A stretch of 64,000 nucleotides of DNA, taken from Brachionus rotundiformis (lineage: Eukaryota; Rotifera; Eurotatoria; Ploima; Brachionidae). The first letter of the stretch is position 1. Each line of letters begins with the position of its first letter. The stretch lies in assembly GCA_016802295.1 (NCBI GenBank), contig JAESIW010000118.1:71727-135726 (forward strand), read 5' to 3'. This document shows positions 44,771 through 56,802 of the stretch, in pieces. The translations under genes and the position numbers were made by a program. The notes below the pieces were generated by a model. It made no database searches. It worked only from the letters and a program-made list of their open reading frames with translations, and was not told the origin of the DNA.

Positions 44771-47193
44771 TTGATGGTTTTTATTTTATTTGATCAAGAA
44801 TTGTCTTCTTTTTTTATTTGAAAAGTTTTATCTAATTTTTATTAACCAAACTAAAACAGATAAAATTTCAAATTAAGGTTTGTGATTATGCATTTTTTGT
44901 TATTAAAGACTATTTCTATTTTAACATCTAACTATTTTATTACCAAAAGCTAGTGAAGGTATAATTGTCTTGGTTTATTTTAAATACAATAGTGAATTCA
45001 TTTATTTATTGACATGGAGAGAAGAATTTATTTTAAAAATTCTAATTTTTTAAATTAAGAAAGTTAAAAATAGATTGGACTTTTAATTTTTATATTGAAT
45101 TATCTAAAGCACAATCGGTATATCATTCAAATATTGAATTGCTATTAATTTAGTGTAAAACACGCATATTGTAACAAATATTACATGCAAATTGCTTTTA
45201 TCGCTTAGAGATCTTTAAAACTCTTCGCTTTTGTCACAACTTCGGCTTCATTGACAACACTGAACTCGTTCAAATACTTAAGCCTTTACTTCTCGATCTG
45301 ATTTACAATGATTAAGACAATATCATCCTTCATTGAGAAGAAAATCAGTCGAAATAATTTACCAAACTCAAAACGAAGAACGAAATATTTGAACGAAAAT
45401 CCTTAAACCGTATTCTGATTTTATTTTCGTGATAAAATTAAGAAATATATTCATGATAAATTTTTTAACCTCTATGACTGTCGGATTGTAAAAATTTTTA
45501 GCTTTTCTAAAACTTTTTGAAAAAGTATTTTAATAAAATTCAACTTGTTTTAAATATTGGAGAAAAATCAAATGAATAGCATCAAGTGACTAAAATCAGG
45601 AGAGAAGATTATTTTTTGATACATATTTCAATGAATAGTTAAGTTTTGTATTAGATCAAAGCCAAGAATCTTAATTGAAAATTTAATTTTGAAATTGTTT
45701 TAATTTTTGTAATATTTTTATAAAATAATAAGTAAAGTGTTGTTTTAATATGAATAAGGAAAATAGCTTAATTTATCTATAAATATTAAATTTTTTTCAT
45801 TTTTTTAAATATTTTACAATAAATTATACTTTTTAAATTTTCGCAATTAAATTTATACGATAATTCATTTAGAGGTCATAAAATAGTTATTTTTAGTTTA
45901 TAAATAGTAATTATAGATAAATTATTGTTAATAAATTTGTATATGAAAACTATTTTAAAAATTTCATATCTTTTTATGTTTTGATTTTAAGTCTCTCATT
46001 TTTGTTATGATTATTTTTAATGATTCTTTATATTAAAAAATAAAACCCAAAAAATTAAAGAATAGTAAGACTAGTCAACTAATAAAATTTTTAGGTTTCT
46101 TTCAATTCTTTTGAAGTGAGCGAGTTTTGTATTAAAAACATTATTAACCTTTTTTTTGTTATCAAGATACTCAATATAAAACTTAACAAATATTTAAACT
46201 AAAAAAATAAAATTCACAAATTTTTTTGCTCTATTTTCCGAATTTCATTAGCAATTAAATATAAGTAGAAAATTGAACTATTCAGATGTACATTTGACTG
46301 AATTACTAATTGATGTAAAAATTAGATGATGAGTGAAAAATAAGAATTATTGTTAATTAAAAACAAAAATGTTACCGAAATTTTTTAATTTACTCATTAA
46401 ACAATTAGAAATTGACTTAAATTAAAAATTTTTTTTATTTATTTTATATTTATCAGAATTACAAAATCAAAATCTTGACTATTAGTCTAGATTTCATATT
46501 TTAGAAATATTTTTATCAAGTTTATTCATCAATTTTGATTTTCAAAATTTGGAATAATTAGATCTAATTTTTACTATAGTTATCAGAGTAACATTATCTA
46601 AATAAAAAATAAATGGTGAAAATTTTAAACCGAAAAATACTAATTATTATATTCAAAATTAGAAATATAACATTTATGTATTTTTATTATTGTTTTATTT
46701 TGAAAAATTTAGTCTAATTATTATTTATTGTTTTTCATTATTAAAATATCTAGCAATATATGGTGAATGGCGATTTTTGCCTTTATTTTTCATTGATAGT
46801 CATAAAAACAAAAAAAATATGTATTACCCTTTTTTAATATTTGTTTGACCTGCATACCAATCAGAAATAAAGAAGACAAACTCAACTGCTCAGTGTTTAA
46901 ATTATAATTTTCTAATAACAATCGATTAAAAATCGATATCCGATAAAAAAGGACGTATTATCCATTAAAATTTTTAAACATTCTTAATTTCATTTTTATA
47001 TATTCAAAAGACTATGTTAGTAACGGATTAAACTAGTCTAAGATCTTTTTTTTTGATGATAAATGGAGATTTGAGTTAATCCCTTTCTTTTTTATTGAGA
47101 TTAGATTCGTTATTCGTTTCATCAACAATTTTTTAATTAATCAAATATTTAAACCTACATATCAAACGAGTATAACTGTCGATTATTAACAAT
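44771..47193. other. 2.4-kb intergenic region between divergent SMYD and LGN genes
   Basis: It should hold the promoters of both genes. A minus-strand stretch near 45205-45280 reads KYLNEFSVVNEAEVVTKAKS and may be a coding remnant, but it has no start or neighbouring exon. Otherwise AT-rich with nothing recognised. Confidence 0.35.
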
Positions 47194-49633
47194 ATGCAAA
47201 ATTCTACGCTAAGTAATCTAGCTAGCGAAGGCGAGCGTTTGTGTAAATTAGGCGATTGTTTAAATGGAATTAACTATTTCAATGAGGCACTTAAGCTAAT
47301 AAACCAAAGTCAAACAGATGATCTCAAAACTCTCACAATACTGAGTGTCATTTATAATCAATTGGGAAACGCATACTTTTATCTCCAGGACTATAACAAA
47401 GCGTTGGAGTACCACAAACAAGACTATGAAATATCACAGAAATTGAACGATGACTCTGGCAAAGCCAAGGCTTGCGGCAATATTGGAAACACTCTACAAC
47501 TGCTAGGCGATTTTGACGAAGCTATTCTGTACTCAATTAAAAATTTAGAAATTTCAATTCAGTACAATGATATTACTGGCGAAGCTCGTGCTCTTTACAA
47601 CCTTGGCAACATTTACCAATCGAAAGGGAAGCATATGGGTCGCATTACGTACCAAACCGAAGAGGCTAGCCGAGATTTCCCCGAAGAAATTAGACAAGTA
47701 TTAGAAAAAGCTATCTATTATTATAAAAAGACTCTAGACTTGGTCAAAACTAAAAATGATCGATCAGCTGAAGGAAGAACTTATGGCAATTTGGGAAATA
47801 CATACTATCTATTAGGTGACTTCGAAATGGCTATAGAATGCCATTTAGAAAGATTAAGAATTGCAAAAGAGTTTGGTGACAAATCAGCAGAGCGGAGAGC
47901 TTATTCCAATTTGGGAAATTGTCACATTTTTTTGGGAAAATACCAGGAATCGGCTGATTTCTACCTTAAAGCCATGAATGTAGCGCGGGTGATTGGTGAC
48001 AAAGCCATCGAAGCTCAAGCCTATTTCAGCCTAGGGAACGTTTACTCGCTGATTCAGGACTATACCGTAGCTATCGACTTTCACATGAGACATCTTCAAA
48101 TTGCGCTTTTATTAGAAGATCGAATTGGAGAATCACGTGCTTACTGGTCTCTTGGAAATGCTTATGCTGCGTTGGCCGATATTGAAAATGCAATTATATA
48201 CGCCAATAAACATTTGAATCTTGCTAAAAAAATAGGAGACACTACTTCCGAACTCAATGCTCGAATGAATCTATACGACTATCAAAATTTACTTTCCTGT
48301 AATTCTGCCATCAGAGATTCCGAATCTACTTTGTTCAGTAATTTTTTTTTAAAATTATTATATCATTTTACAATTCAGTACAAAAATACTAAACAAAAAT
48401 TTAAAAATTTAATAATTCTTATTATAAATGCTAAAAATTTAGTGATACCATAATTTTTAGAGACTAAAAAATGTATGGTAACGACGTCTTAAGGATATTA
48501 TGTGTTGATTGGATGACCAAGAAATTTAAAACTGCTATATCTTTCATTTTAAAAGAAATTTTCTTAAAAAAATATCTAATCACAAAGATCTCGAAGAGAG
48601 AAACCGAATGATATGTGTTATACATTTAAAAAAAAATTAATACTTTTTTCTTAAAGTTTGATTACGTCTAATAAGGTGAAAAAGTCTCGAATTATTAATT
48701 CGACAAAAATGATTTTAAAGGTCCTTAGTATAAGTTAAGGTCTAGCCTATTACGCCTTTCGATTCAACACATTTTCAAGTATATATGAGAATATTTTCAG
48801 AATGTTAGGATATGCCCTTTATGATTTATGAAATGGAGTTTATTTTTAAACCTCAAATGGTTAAACATATTTAGCCCGAGGGTAAAGGGGCATTTAATAA
48901 AATTCAGGGAAATTGAATATTAAATTTCGAACAAAACGTGTGCGAAATTTACAGTAAGAAAAATAGGGCACCCGGTTAGACTTGGTTACCATATGGTTTT
49001 AAATTTTTTCCTGTATTCTTTTACTGAATTACACTGTCTGATACAATAAAATATCAATTTTTAAGCTCCAATTTCCAATGTATATAATCGAAGTAATTTT
49101 GATAAGGTGAGTTTTATAAATAACCAACCAAACGATATTTAAACAATATGATTTATTTTAAGCTATCTTCAATTGTTAAAAAGTCACAATCGATCGATTC
49201 TGTCTATCAATCGCATCAGAATTTATGCATTCAAAGGCCTCCAGTGCCTGACAGAGAACCAAAAGATGAAACAAAATCAGTGGAAAAAAATCATTCCGAT
49301 GAGTCATTCTTTGACATTTTGGCCAAGGTTCAATCAAACAGATTAGATGACCAGCGATCCTCTTTGAAAATTAAACCTAGAAAAAAATCTGAAAATAGGC
49401 CTAAGGAAAACAAAAGTGATATAGATGATGAATTTTTCAATTTGGTTATGAAAAGTCAACGTAGTAGGTTAGAAGACCAAAGATCAAGTATTTCTATTAC
49501 AAGTAATGGGACTAAATTCGTTAAAGTCAAAACAAATGATCGGCTCACAGTCCCTCCGGACGATGAATTTTTTACAATGTTGCAAAAATTACAATCAAGG
49601 CGACTGAACGAACAGCGATGCGTACCAAAATGA
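47194..49633 (+). CDS. gpsm2: LGN/Pins (GPSM-type) spindle-orientation adaptor: TPR repeats plus three GoLoco motifs
   Basis: The first exon starts at ATG 47194 and encodes about 7-8 TPR units to roughly 48340. Repeats include QLGNAYFYLQDYNKALEYH, NIGNTLQLLGDFDEAILYS, NLGNTYYLLGDFEMAIECH and SLGNAYAALADIENAIIYA. A later exon (49148-49633 or slightly shorter) carries three GoLoco motifs: ESFFDILAKVQSNRLDDQR, DEFFNLVMKSQRSRLEDQR and DEFFTMLQKLQSRRLNEQR. LGN/Pins binds G-alpha-i-GDP through GoLoco and NuMA/Mud or Inscuteable through TPRs, to orient mitotic spindles. Three motifs equal Drosophila Pins. The TPR exon probably ends at the donor in TTCAGTAATT (48340, phase 1). The GoLoco exon needs phase 0, so a linker exon between 48340 and 49148 is still unidentified. 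The TPR exon is less AT-rich than its surroundings. Confidence 0.9.
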
Positions 49634-50572
49634 TACCAATTTTTTTCCATTTTACAAACAATAAATAATAAAATGTAAAAATTCAGATACTGTTTTTTGT
49701 TAGAATGAATTTAGATTTAATTTCTAAAATGATAATTTCCAAATCGGTTTATTAAGTATATATATATTTTTTTTGAACTAAATATGAGTGTTTTTTAGTA
49801 AGTAAAAATATATTTTCTTTTGAGATATTCTGTTGAAAATAAATTCTAAATAGATCTCTTTTTTTAAAAACAATTACAGAGCTTTAAATTTATATTTTCA
49901 TTAATTTATTAAACAAAAAATAAACATTATTAAAACCTTTTAATAATTATGGATTAAATCACCTTTACTCTAACAAATCTTCACTTAATCCAAGTCTATA
50001 TAACTTTCTCAAAGTGTAAGCTTTTAAGTCCTATTTACTCATCACTGAATTCTCCCGAGCTTTTCAAAGTATCTTTTAGCCTCCAATTTGAACAGGTACC
50101 GCTAATTCCATGAGACATATGCAACAATTTTGAAAAAAATTCATATAACTTTTATTCATTTTAAGTCAAAAAATTAAAACCTTTTTTGTTTTGTATTTGT
50201 GTTTTTATCTAATTGTTTCATTCGAGTCCATTTTGGATTTTAAAGCAGATAATGTAGTGAAACTAAAAATCTTGTAAAAACATTCTAAATAGATGATCTT
50301 TTTCTTAAATTCTTTAATTTTTTCAAGAATTCTATGATAAGATTCAATAGCTGATTTCTGGAACAAATTTTGGGCACTTTCACTTTTTATAATGTAATTA
50401 CAATTATAATGAATAAATAAATCTTATTTTATTTAAGTCATAAAGAGACATTGATACAATTGTGGGTAATAAAATATTAAAAATTTTTGAAAACAATCAC
50501 ATTTATATTCTTCTGTTTCTAAAAATAGCAAATATTGTATCAATACTTTCTACCTTATTAAAAGTTCTTTTT
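49634..50572. other. Intergenic, AT-rich
   Basis: 3' flank of the LGN gene (AATAAATAATAAAA near 49660) and a short TA microsatellite at 49759-49770. Nothing else is recognised. Confidence 0.4.
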
Positions 50573-50720
50573 TTGTATCTGTATACATGTATTTATATAC
50601 TTATTCAATTGGATAAGTTATTTTTGGTCGCTTTATTGCTACTGATTTTTATGTTTCTTAAAACATTGCTGCGATAAAGTTTGTTTGAATTAAATTTTGT
50701 CATTTTAAAAGACCCTATAT
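50573..50720 (-). pseudogene. Decayed partial copy of the 83-aa orphan gene at 51699-51950
   Basis: Positions 50576-50668 align with 51762-51853, including the identical run TATTTATATACTTATTCAAT. Read on the minus strand in the same frame, the copy gives SDQK, a stop, then LIQLNKYINTCIQI, where the intact gene has SDEDELIQLNKYINKCIQI. Three in-frame stops are present in the copy and none in the gene. An apparent upstream remnant begins ATGACAAAATTTAA near 50712. A hydrophobic plus-strand ORF across this region is only its antisense. Confidence 0.7.
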
Positions 50721-50927
50721 GTCTACATAGCACTAGAAAAACAAAAATTAATAATTTCTAATGTGTAAATAGCTAATTAAATTATGAGATATAAATCTTT
50801 GCTTTTAATAATATCTTTCAATAATGTAAAAATTGTTCCCATTTTAAAAAATATGTCTTCAAATTTTTATTAATAATTAAGTAACTAAAAAAAAAATAAA
50901 ATTTCCCATTTTAGTTTTTCTAATTTT

Positions 50928-51401
50928 TCAATCGCTCTTTGTTGCCATTTCTATTTGTTTACCATAAAATATTAGCATAACATCGAAAATAACTACCACT
51001 AAGCATTCAATATTTGTTAAGCTTACAAAAAATAATATTAATAGAATTAAATGAACTGTTAAATGAAAGTAGTAAATAAATTTTATTGAATTGGGTCCAA
51101 TTCTTAAAACTTTTACTGAAATAGCAACAAACAATCCTGTCAATGCAACCAAATGGAAAATCCATGTTCCTGTTCTTCCAAAATAAAAGCTTATTACTGT
51201 AATTAGTACTATTAAAGTAAAATAGATATAAGAATTAAAATCAGATATTTTTTTTCTAAAAACATTTGGTCTTATGCTTTGATCAGAATTTGGAATGTGA
51301 AAACTTGTTGGATATGTTGCTGTTGATGTGTTTGATGGGGAAATTACGGAATCATTCGGATTATTATAAGCTGAATTTGGTCCAAAATTTTGCATATTCA
51401 T
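50928..51401 (-). CDS. Four-TM membrane protein of unknown family
   Basis: A single exon of 157 codons. A polar Asn/Ser/Thr-rich N-terminus of about 55 residues is followed by four hydrophobic helices: SYIYFTLIVLITVISFYF, TWIFHLVALTGLFVAISV, FHLTVHLILLILFFVSL and CLVVVIFDVMLIFYG. A short polar C-terminus (KQIEMATKSD) follows. Both ends should face the same side, probably the cytosol. The layout resembles small tetraspan or MARVEL-like proteins, but there is no diagnostic motif. The start is the first ATG (51401). Confidence 0.55.
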   Translation of the reverse strand: MNMQNFGPNSAYNNPNDSVISPSNTSTATYPTSFHIPNSDQSIRPNVFRKKISDFNSYIYFTLIVLITVISFYFGRTGTWIFHLVALTGLFVAISVKVLRIGPNSIKFIYYFHLTVHLILLILFFVSLTNIECLVVVIFDVMLIFYGKQIEMATKSD

Positions 51402-51698
51402 TTTATAAAATTATTAACTTTTTGTTAATTAATTTAATAATATAGTTAATTTTCTAAAATTTATATCTTAAATTTTTATCAATTATTTGATATTTTCTAA
51501 ATTACGCAATAAAATTATCTTTTTTTTATATTGAATCTTAGTAATTAAATAAATTTTGATTAAAATTTGGCATCATCTTTAACTATTTCGAAATAACGAT
51601 AATTAGTTTTTGAAATAGTTTTAAATTGATTTAGCTTTATCCTTAAATGAACTTTTTAGAAAAAAATATTTTTAAATTATCATAGGCAATTTTCGGTA
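51402..51698. other. Short intergenic gap
   Basis: AT-rich, nothing recognised. Confidence 0.4.
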
Positions 51699-51950
51699 TT
51701 AATCAAGTCGTTTGGGGTCAGGCAAAGCTGATAAACACCACATATATTTGCTTTTTAAAAATATCTGTATACATTTATTTATATACTTATTCAATTGAAT
51801 GAGTTCATCTTCGTCGCTTGGTTGTAACTGATTTTTTTGTTCTTGGAAACATTTAGTCAGCATTTTCTTGAATGCTGTTTCTTTTTTATGCAAAATGTTT
51901 TTAAGCACATGCAATTTTGACATAAATTTTTTTCTAATTTCAAATATCAA
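51699..51950 (-). CDS. Small orphan protein, 83 aa, helical and charged
   Basis: The frame from ATG 51950 (a second ATG lies at codon 10) encodes a Lys-rich amphipathic protein. It contains LHKKETAFKKMLTKCFQEQK, the acidic PSDEDELIQ and ends with WCLSALPDPKRLD. There is no signal peptide or TM segment. Reality is supported by a degraded copy 1 kb away whose alignable part keeps the same frame: the copy has collected stops while this one is open. The function is unknown. Confidence 0.5.
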   Translation of the reverse strand: MIFEIRKKFMSKLHVLKNILHKKETAFKKMLTKCFQEQKNQLQPSDEDELIQLNKYINKCIQIFLKSKYMWCLSALPDPKRLD

Positions 51951-52450
51951 ATATTTTTAACATACTTTTTTACAAATTTAATAATAACTTTTTTCAATTT
52001 GAACAATTATACAACGAGTTCAATAAAAATAATTGACTCATTTCTTATGACAAGACTCAAAATTAGAAACAAAATTTATTTTTGAGAACTTTTGAGGAAC
52101 CTGAACCTTGTGATAATATTTTTTTAGTTTCTTTTTAAGTTGCTGTTTTTTAAAACGGTTCAATGATTTCATTTTTAAAAAACATTTTTAAAATAAAGGT
52201 CTGTCTCTTTTTAAACCTTTAGCTATAAAATCTTGCTGAATTGATATTGATATTATTATTTCATCATTTAAATATATATAACAAAAATTGACGCAAAAGA
52301 TTTCAATGTATTCCTAAAATATGTGAAATTGTAGAAATTAATTCTAAAGATCTTTATATTTAAATATTTTATTGACACTGAACAAAGATATTTTAAAGCG
52401 GCAGTAATTATGATTAATTTTTTACATTGAAAAAAAAACAACTAACAAAT
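51951..52450. other. Intergenic, AT-rich
   Basis: 5' flank of the orphan and 3' flank of ARL3. Nothing recognised. Confidence 0.4.
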
Positions 52451-53049
52451 TTATTTTTTTTTCCTTTGGATGTTTCTACTTATCCAGTTAAGACCATCTT
52501 TAACACCTTCTCCATTTAATGCTGAGCAAGCTTGAATATGCCACGGCCTATCTCTTATTGTGTGAAGGTTTAAACCTTCAGCTATTTCACTAGCTCTCGC
52601 CGAGTTCATTAGATCTTGTTTATTTGCAAAAATTAATACTGGAACTCCTATAAGCTTTTCTTCAGCTAAAAGTTCTGCTAATTCCTTTGGAGAAATAAAA
52701 TAAAATGATAATATGAATAAATAATTTATCATACCTCGCCTGTTTCGTCAAATCGCTTCCTGTCAGCACTGTCTATAACATAAATTAAAACATCAGTATT
52801 TTCGAAATAATTTCTCCAATAAGGTCTAATTTTTCGTTGACCACCAATGTCCCAGACATTTAATTTAAAACCTTCCGATTGTACACTTTTTATATTGAAA
52901 CCTTGGGTAGGTGTTATGTGTGAAACATCCTCAGAAGCTAGACTTTTTAAGAGAGTGGTTTTTCCAGCATTGTCTAATCCTAGAAGTAAAATTCTTAATT
53001 CTTGTTCAGGATTTGAACGTAGCTTTTTCAACAAAGACAAAAGACCCAT
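52451..53049 (-). CDS. arl3: ARL3 small GTPase
   Basis: Exons 53049-52735 and 52684-52451 join in phase 0 (DETGE-ELAELL) across a 50-nt intron, giving 182 residues, the usual ARL3 size. Met-Gly-Leu-Leu at the start is the ARL3 N-terminal helix. G motifs are all present: GLDNAGKTTLL (P-loop), TPTQGFNIKSV (switch 1), WDIGGQRKIRPYWRNYF (switch 2), NKQDL and CSALNGEG. ARL3 releases lipidated cargo from UNC119 and PDE6-delta carriers in cilia. The C-terminal NIQRKKK fits ARL3 rather than ARL2. Confidence 0.97.
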
Positions 53050-54397
53050 TTTCAGTTAGACAAGAATTAAAATTCACAATTTTCTAAATATATGTTTTTG
53101 TGGCGTGGAATAAAAAAGTGAATAGCTATTTTATTTCGATATCTTTGTTTTAATATAATATTTTTTTGAACATATTTTCGAATTATTATTTTCATTATTA
53201 TTTAGATTTTTGTTGCCATAGGAACAAATTTAAAACCAAGAGATTCAAATATGGAGCATGATTCTTTGTCATGTATTTTTTTAATAGTATCAACAGTCTG
53301 ATTTTTACAAATTGTGTTTTACTTTAGATTTTTTTAATCCTCTTAATTTATAATTTATTATTATTCACCAAGGATGATAATTGAATAATTATACGGTTGA
53401 CTTACTACTATATTTTTCAAATTTATTAAATTCAAAAAGATCTTGTTAACATTCAATCTTGTTCATAATTATTCCGTTCTTTTTTATTGGAGATCATGTT
53501 TAAAGAACTGACGAAAAAAGACAATATTTTAAGGCATATATTTTTTTCGAGTAGCCAAGTTATTTTTGAAAAATAGATAAAAAAAGTAGCAAAAATACTT
53601 TATATTAATAACAAAAAAAATACAAGAAAAAATTTAATTTTTTAACTTTTTTCGACCACCTCTTGGTTTTACATAATCAACTTTTGTTGACGATACCATT
53701 TATACAACTTTATTATTGAGTCCAAGCTTAACAATGCGCTTGTTTAGTGATTGATAATAAGTGATTTTTATCACTTACATGTTGACAATTTATTAGACCT
53801 CAAAATCATTATTAAAAAGTTGCTACATCAAAAAATAGAATAGCTATTATATGAAATAATTTAGCTACTGAAAAAAATATTTTTTTTATTTCAATTATCT
53901 ATTTTGAAAAGTAAATTAACCACTCAAAAAAAATTAATTAGCTACTAGAAAAAATATATGCCATATTTTAATTACTGTTCCTGAATTAATCAAGCTAGTG
54001 GGTCGAAGTTTGGTATGAGTTAAATATTTATTAGAGGTATTGCTCGTAAACCGTTTTAGTGCTAAAATCTAATAATAAAATTGCAAACTTAAAATGATTT
54101 TTATTTTTTTTAAGATGAAAACAACATTGATATTTAATAAAAAAAAATAAATTCATTGAACTTATAAAAATCACAGCTATTAATTTAAAAGAATTTCAAT
54201 ACGATAACAAAAATTTTTAAAATTTTAATAATTATAAAAAGTATTCATTTATTATTTAAAATAAATAACAGATTGGTTTTAAAAAATAAAGGAAAAAATT
54301 CGAAATTTTTGATTCTACTTTTTTTTCAAAATTAAAATAGCCTAATGAATTTAGGCTAAAATAATTCGTCAATGTTAATCTAAAATAATGATAAATT
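53050..54397. other. Intergenic, AT-rich
   Basis: A 21-codon minus-strand ORF near 53640-53702 reading MVSSTKVDYVKPRGGRKKLK is noted but unsupported. No other content is recognised. Confidence 0.4.
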
Positions 54398-54734
54398 TTA
54401 AAATATCAAGCCAATTACTGAAAAAAAAGAACAGATTATAGTTGAATATTTAATGTTCATTTTAATCGCTGACGAGGTTGTATTTAAGGATGTCGTAGTT
54501 GTCGAAGCAACTGTTGTTGTTGTTGATGCTGCGGTTGTTGTTGTAGTTCCTGTTCCATCGACAACAGTATTTGTATCTTGTGCTGAAGTATTATCATCAG
54601 TGACTTGATCTGTTGTTTGTCCTTTTACTTTGAAGCATAAAAAATCAATTAGTAAAATCTAATGAGAAATATAAAATCTTACTTGAAGTTATTGCTAAAA
54701 AAACGATCAAACAAATGATATAAGATTTTTTCAT
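54398..54734 (-). CDS. Thr-rich mucin-like secreted peptide with probable GPI signal (93 aa)
   Basis: Exon 1 (54734-54683) encodes the signal peptide MKKSYIICLIVFLAITS. A 55-nt GT-AG intron follows, and exon 2 (54627-54398) joins in phase 1. The mature part starts near KGQTTDQVTDDN and has runs of threonine and serine (GTTTTTAAS, TTTTVASTTTTS) that are likely O-glycosylated. The protein ends with a hydrophobic tail (STIICSFFSVIGLIF) without basic residues after it, as in GPI attachment signals; small residues (TSSA) precede it. It would be a short surface mucin. Such peptides evolve fast, so no family is assigned. Confidence 0.65.
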
Positions 54735-55782
54735 TTTTTATTTTTTTTAAATTTATAGATTTTGGAAAATTGCTTTTCTATTTATATGGCAAAAAAGACA
54801 AGTTGGTGCTACATTTCACAAGGATTAATCCATTTAATTTATACAGTTAATATTTGTTTTTCAGTTTTGTTTTTTCAAATTTTAAGAAAATCGATCGGTC
54901 CTTATTTGTAAACTTAAATAATTTTTCAAGAGTTAGCGTCAATATAAATTTTCTTCAGACATTCAAATTCTTACATTCAAATTTTCAAAATAACTTAAAG
55001 GCATAAAAAATCAATTTAGGAAATTAATTTTAAAATTTATCCAATTTCTTACCTAAATCAGCATTCTTTTTGTAAATTAACTGAAAGTGAGTGCCATAAA
55101 CAGTCTTGATTTATTCTGTACTTTAAAAATCGAAGTCAGAATTCCTTTATAAAACTATATTCGATAAGAAATCAAAATAGTTAATTTGAATTTTAGAGTT
55201 TTATCAAACTTTAAAAATTTAATGATTTTTAAATTTTTTCAAAAAAATCGATAACAGTTTTTAATTGTTAAAATAAAAAGGCAAAAAAATAATTCTTCAG
55301 ATATTTGAAAATAAAACAAATATATGATATATATAAAATGGAATTTTTTTTAAAATTTTTAACTCTTTTATTAAATTGGAAGGAAATCAAAATTTAAACT
55401 TAAATAATTCATCAAAACAATTCAAACAATATTTCTGAAAAATTAAAAAAAAATAATACGTAATTGAAAATACATTTTGATCGTTACTATGAAAAGATAA
55501 AAATACTTAAGAATGGAATTTTGAATGTTTTATTGCAGTTAATTTCTTTGATATGATTTTAATTTCATTGTTTTATTTATTTTTTTAGTTTTGTTATATC
55601 ATAAAAAGAATATTCAAAATTAATTTTAAAAATTTTTTGATTTTATTAATAAATTCAAATGAAATACAAATTAACATCAACTAGTATCTTAAAAACTATT
55701 TACAATCATATCTTCATTATTTAAAAGCCAGTGGGTAACAAAATATGCTTATGAGATCATTCAGATGAAAAAAAAATTCAAA
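54735..55782. other. Intergenic, AT-rich
   Basis: 5' flank of the mucin-like gene and 3' flank of the FGF gene. Nothing recognised. Confidence 0.4.
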
Positions 55783-56802
55783 CTAGTTTGTTTTCCTTAT
55801 TTTTCTTGTTCGATATCTTCCATAGATGCGTTTTCTGTATTTTCTAAAAGGTCTTCTATGAAAACGTCTCCTGAAATATTTTCTGATTATTGGAGTAGTT
55901 GATTTGGTTGCTGATGCTGTTCTAAATGCTGTGAAAAGAGATCCTTGATTTTTGGTTAAAGTAGCGACAAAATTATTTTCTGGAAACACATCGGTGAGCT
56001 TTGTATGAATGTAAAAGATACTAGACTGGTTATTTTTGCATTCATTTTGGTTGATGTTTTTACTCATCAATGGATTTATTAGCCGACCAAATTTGTTGAA
56101 TGATAAAAAAACATTATTGTTCGAGCCTATTGAGAAAAGATGAGCATTTCCGGATCTAACTCGATGGTGAAATACGCAATATTTGTCCAATTCATTTAGG
56201 CTTTTGAGCACAAATATACCTGAACGGTGAAAACATACATATTTATTTAGTTGTTTTGATTTTAATAAAATAAATTTCCTATATATTAGTGTTTCAATGA
56301 GAGTGTACGAATCTTTGAAAACCTCATCAACTGGTACATCAGCCTTAATGCGAAAGTTTCGTAAGCTAACATAACTTTGACTACATTCTGAATTTAGACG
56401 AACCATTCGCTGAAGACCATGTTGAGACCAATCTCCATTAAAGTCTTTTAACGCGTTCAAAAAGCGAGTAATCAAATACAAATCAGTTCTAGAGTATTGA
56501 ATATTAGCCGGAGTTATGTAGTTTATGTTTCGTCGGCGAAAATTTGTTGAGTTGAATCTCAATGAATAAACTTTCCTAAAGCACTCCTTAAAAATTTTAA
56601 TATTTTTACATAAGAATATCTAGGATAGTCTTTTAAAATTTAATAAAAGAAAAATTTAAATGCTAAATATTAAAATTAAAATAGATATACTCACAGTAGT
56701 TGGTATGGATGCGAGATAAAAATACAAAAAAAGAACTAATTTGAAATTGTTAATAATAAATGAAAACAAAGATTGAAATTTCTTTATTTTAAAAAAAAAC
56801 AT
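55783..56802 (-). CDS. Fibroblast growth factor, FGF8/17/18-like, with Arg-rich tail
   Basis: Exon 1 (56802-56695) encodes a hydrophobic leader (FKLVLFLYFYLASIPTT) and joins exon 2 (56586-55783) in phase 0, giving 303 residues. The beta-trefoil core spans residues ~120-235. It shows KQLNKYVCFHRSGIFVLKS and ELDKYCVFHHRV with the two conserved FGF cysteines, then NNNVFLSFNKFGRLINP where FGFs read YxAFxxxGRxxxG. The order and spacing are closest to FGF8/17/18. The C-terminus (RKYFRRRFHRRPFRKYRKR and onward) is extremely basic and should bind heparan sulfate. FGFs are secreted ligands for receptor tyrosine kinases. The N-terminal stretch between leader and trefoil is unusually long (~85 residues). 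Subfamily placement is tentative. Confidence 0.75.

Noticed and set aside
45205..45285. Minus-strand coding-like stretch KYLNEFSVVNEAEVVTKAKS
   Set aside because: No start, neighbouring exon or family match. Too short to support.
50462..50677. Plus-strand hydrophobic ORF that looks like a membrane peptide
   Set aside because: It is antisense to the decayed copy of the 51699-51950 gene; its hydrophobicity comes from AT-rich antisense codons.
53635..53702. 21-codon minus-strand ORF ending in KPRGGRKKLKN
   Set aside because: No flanking exons or leader found. A chance ORF cannot be excluded.
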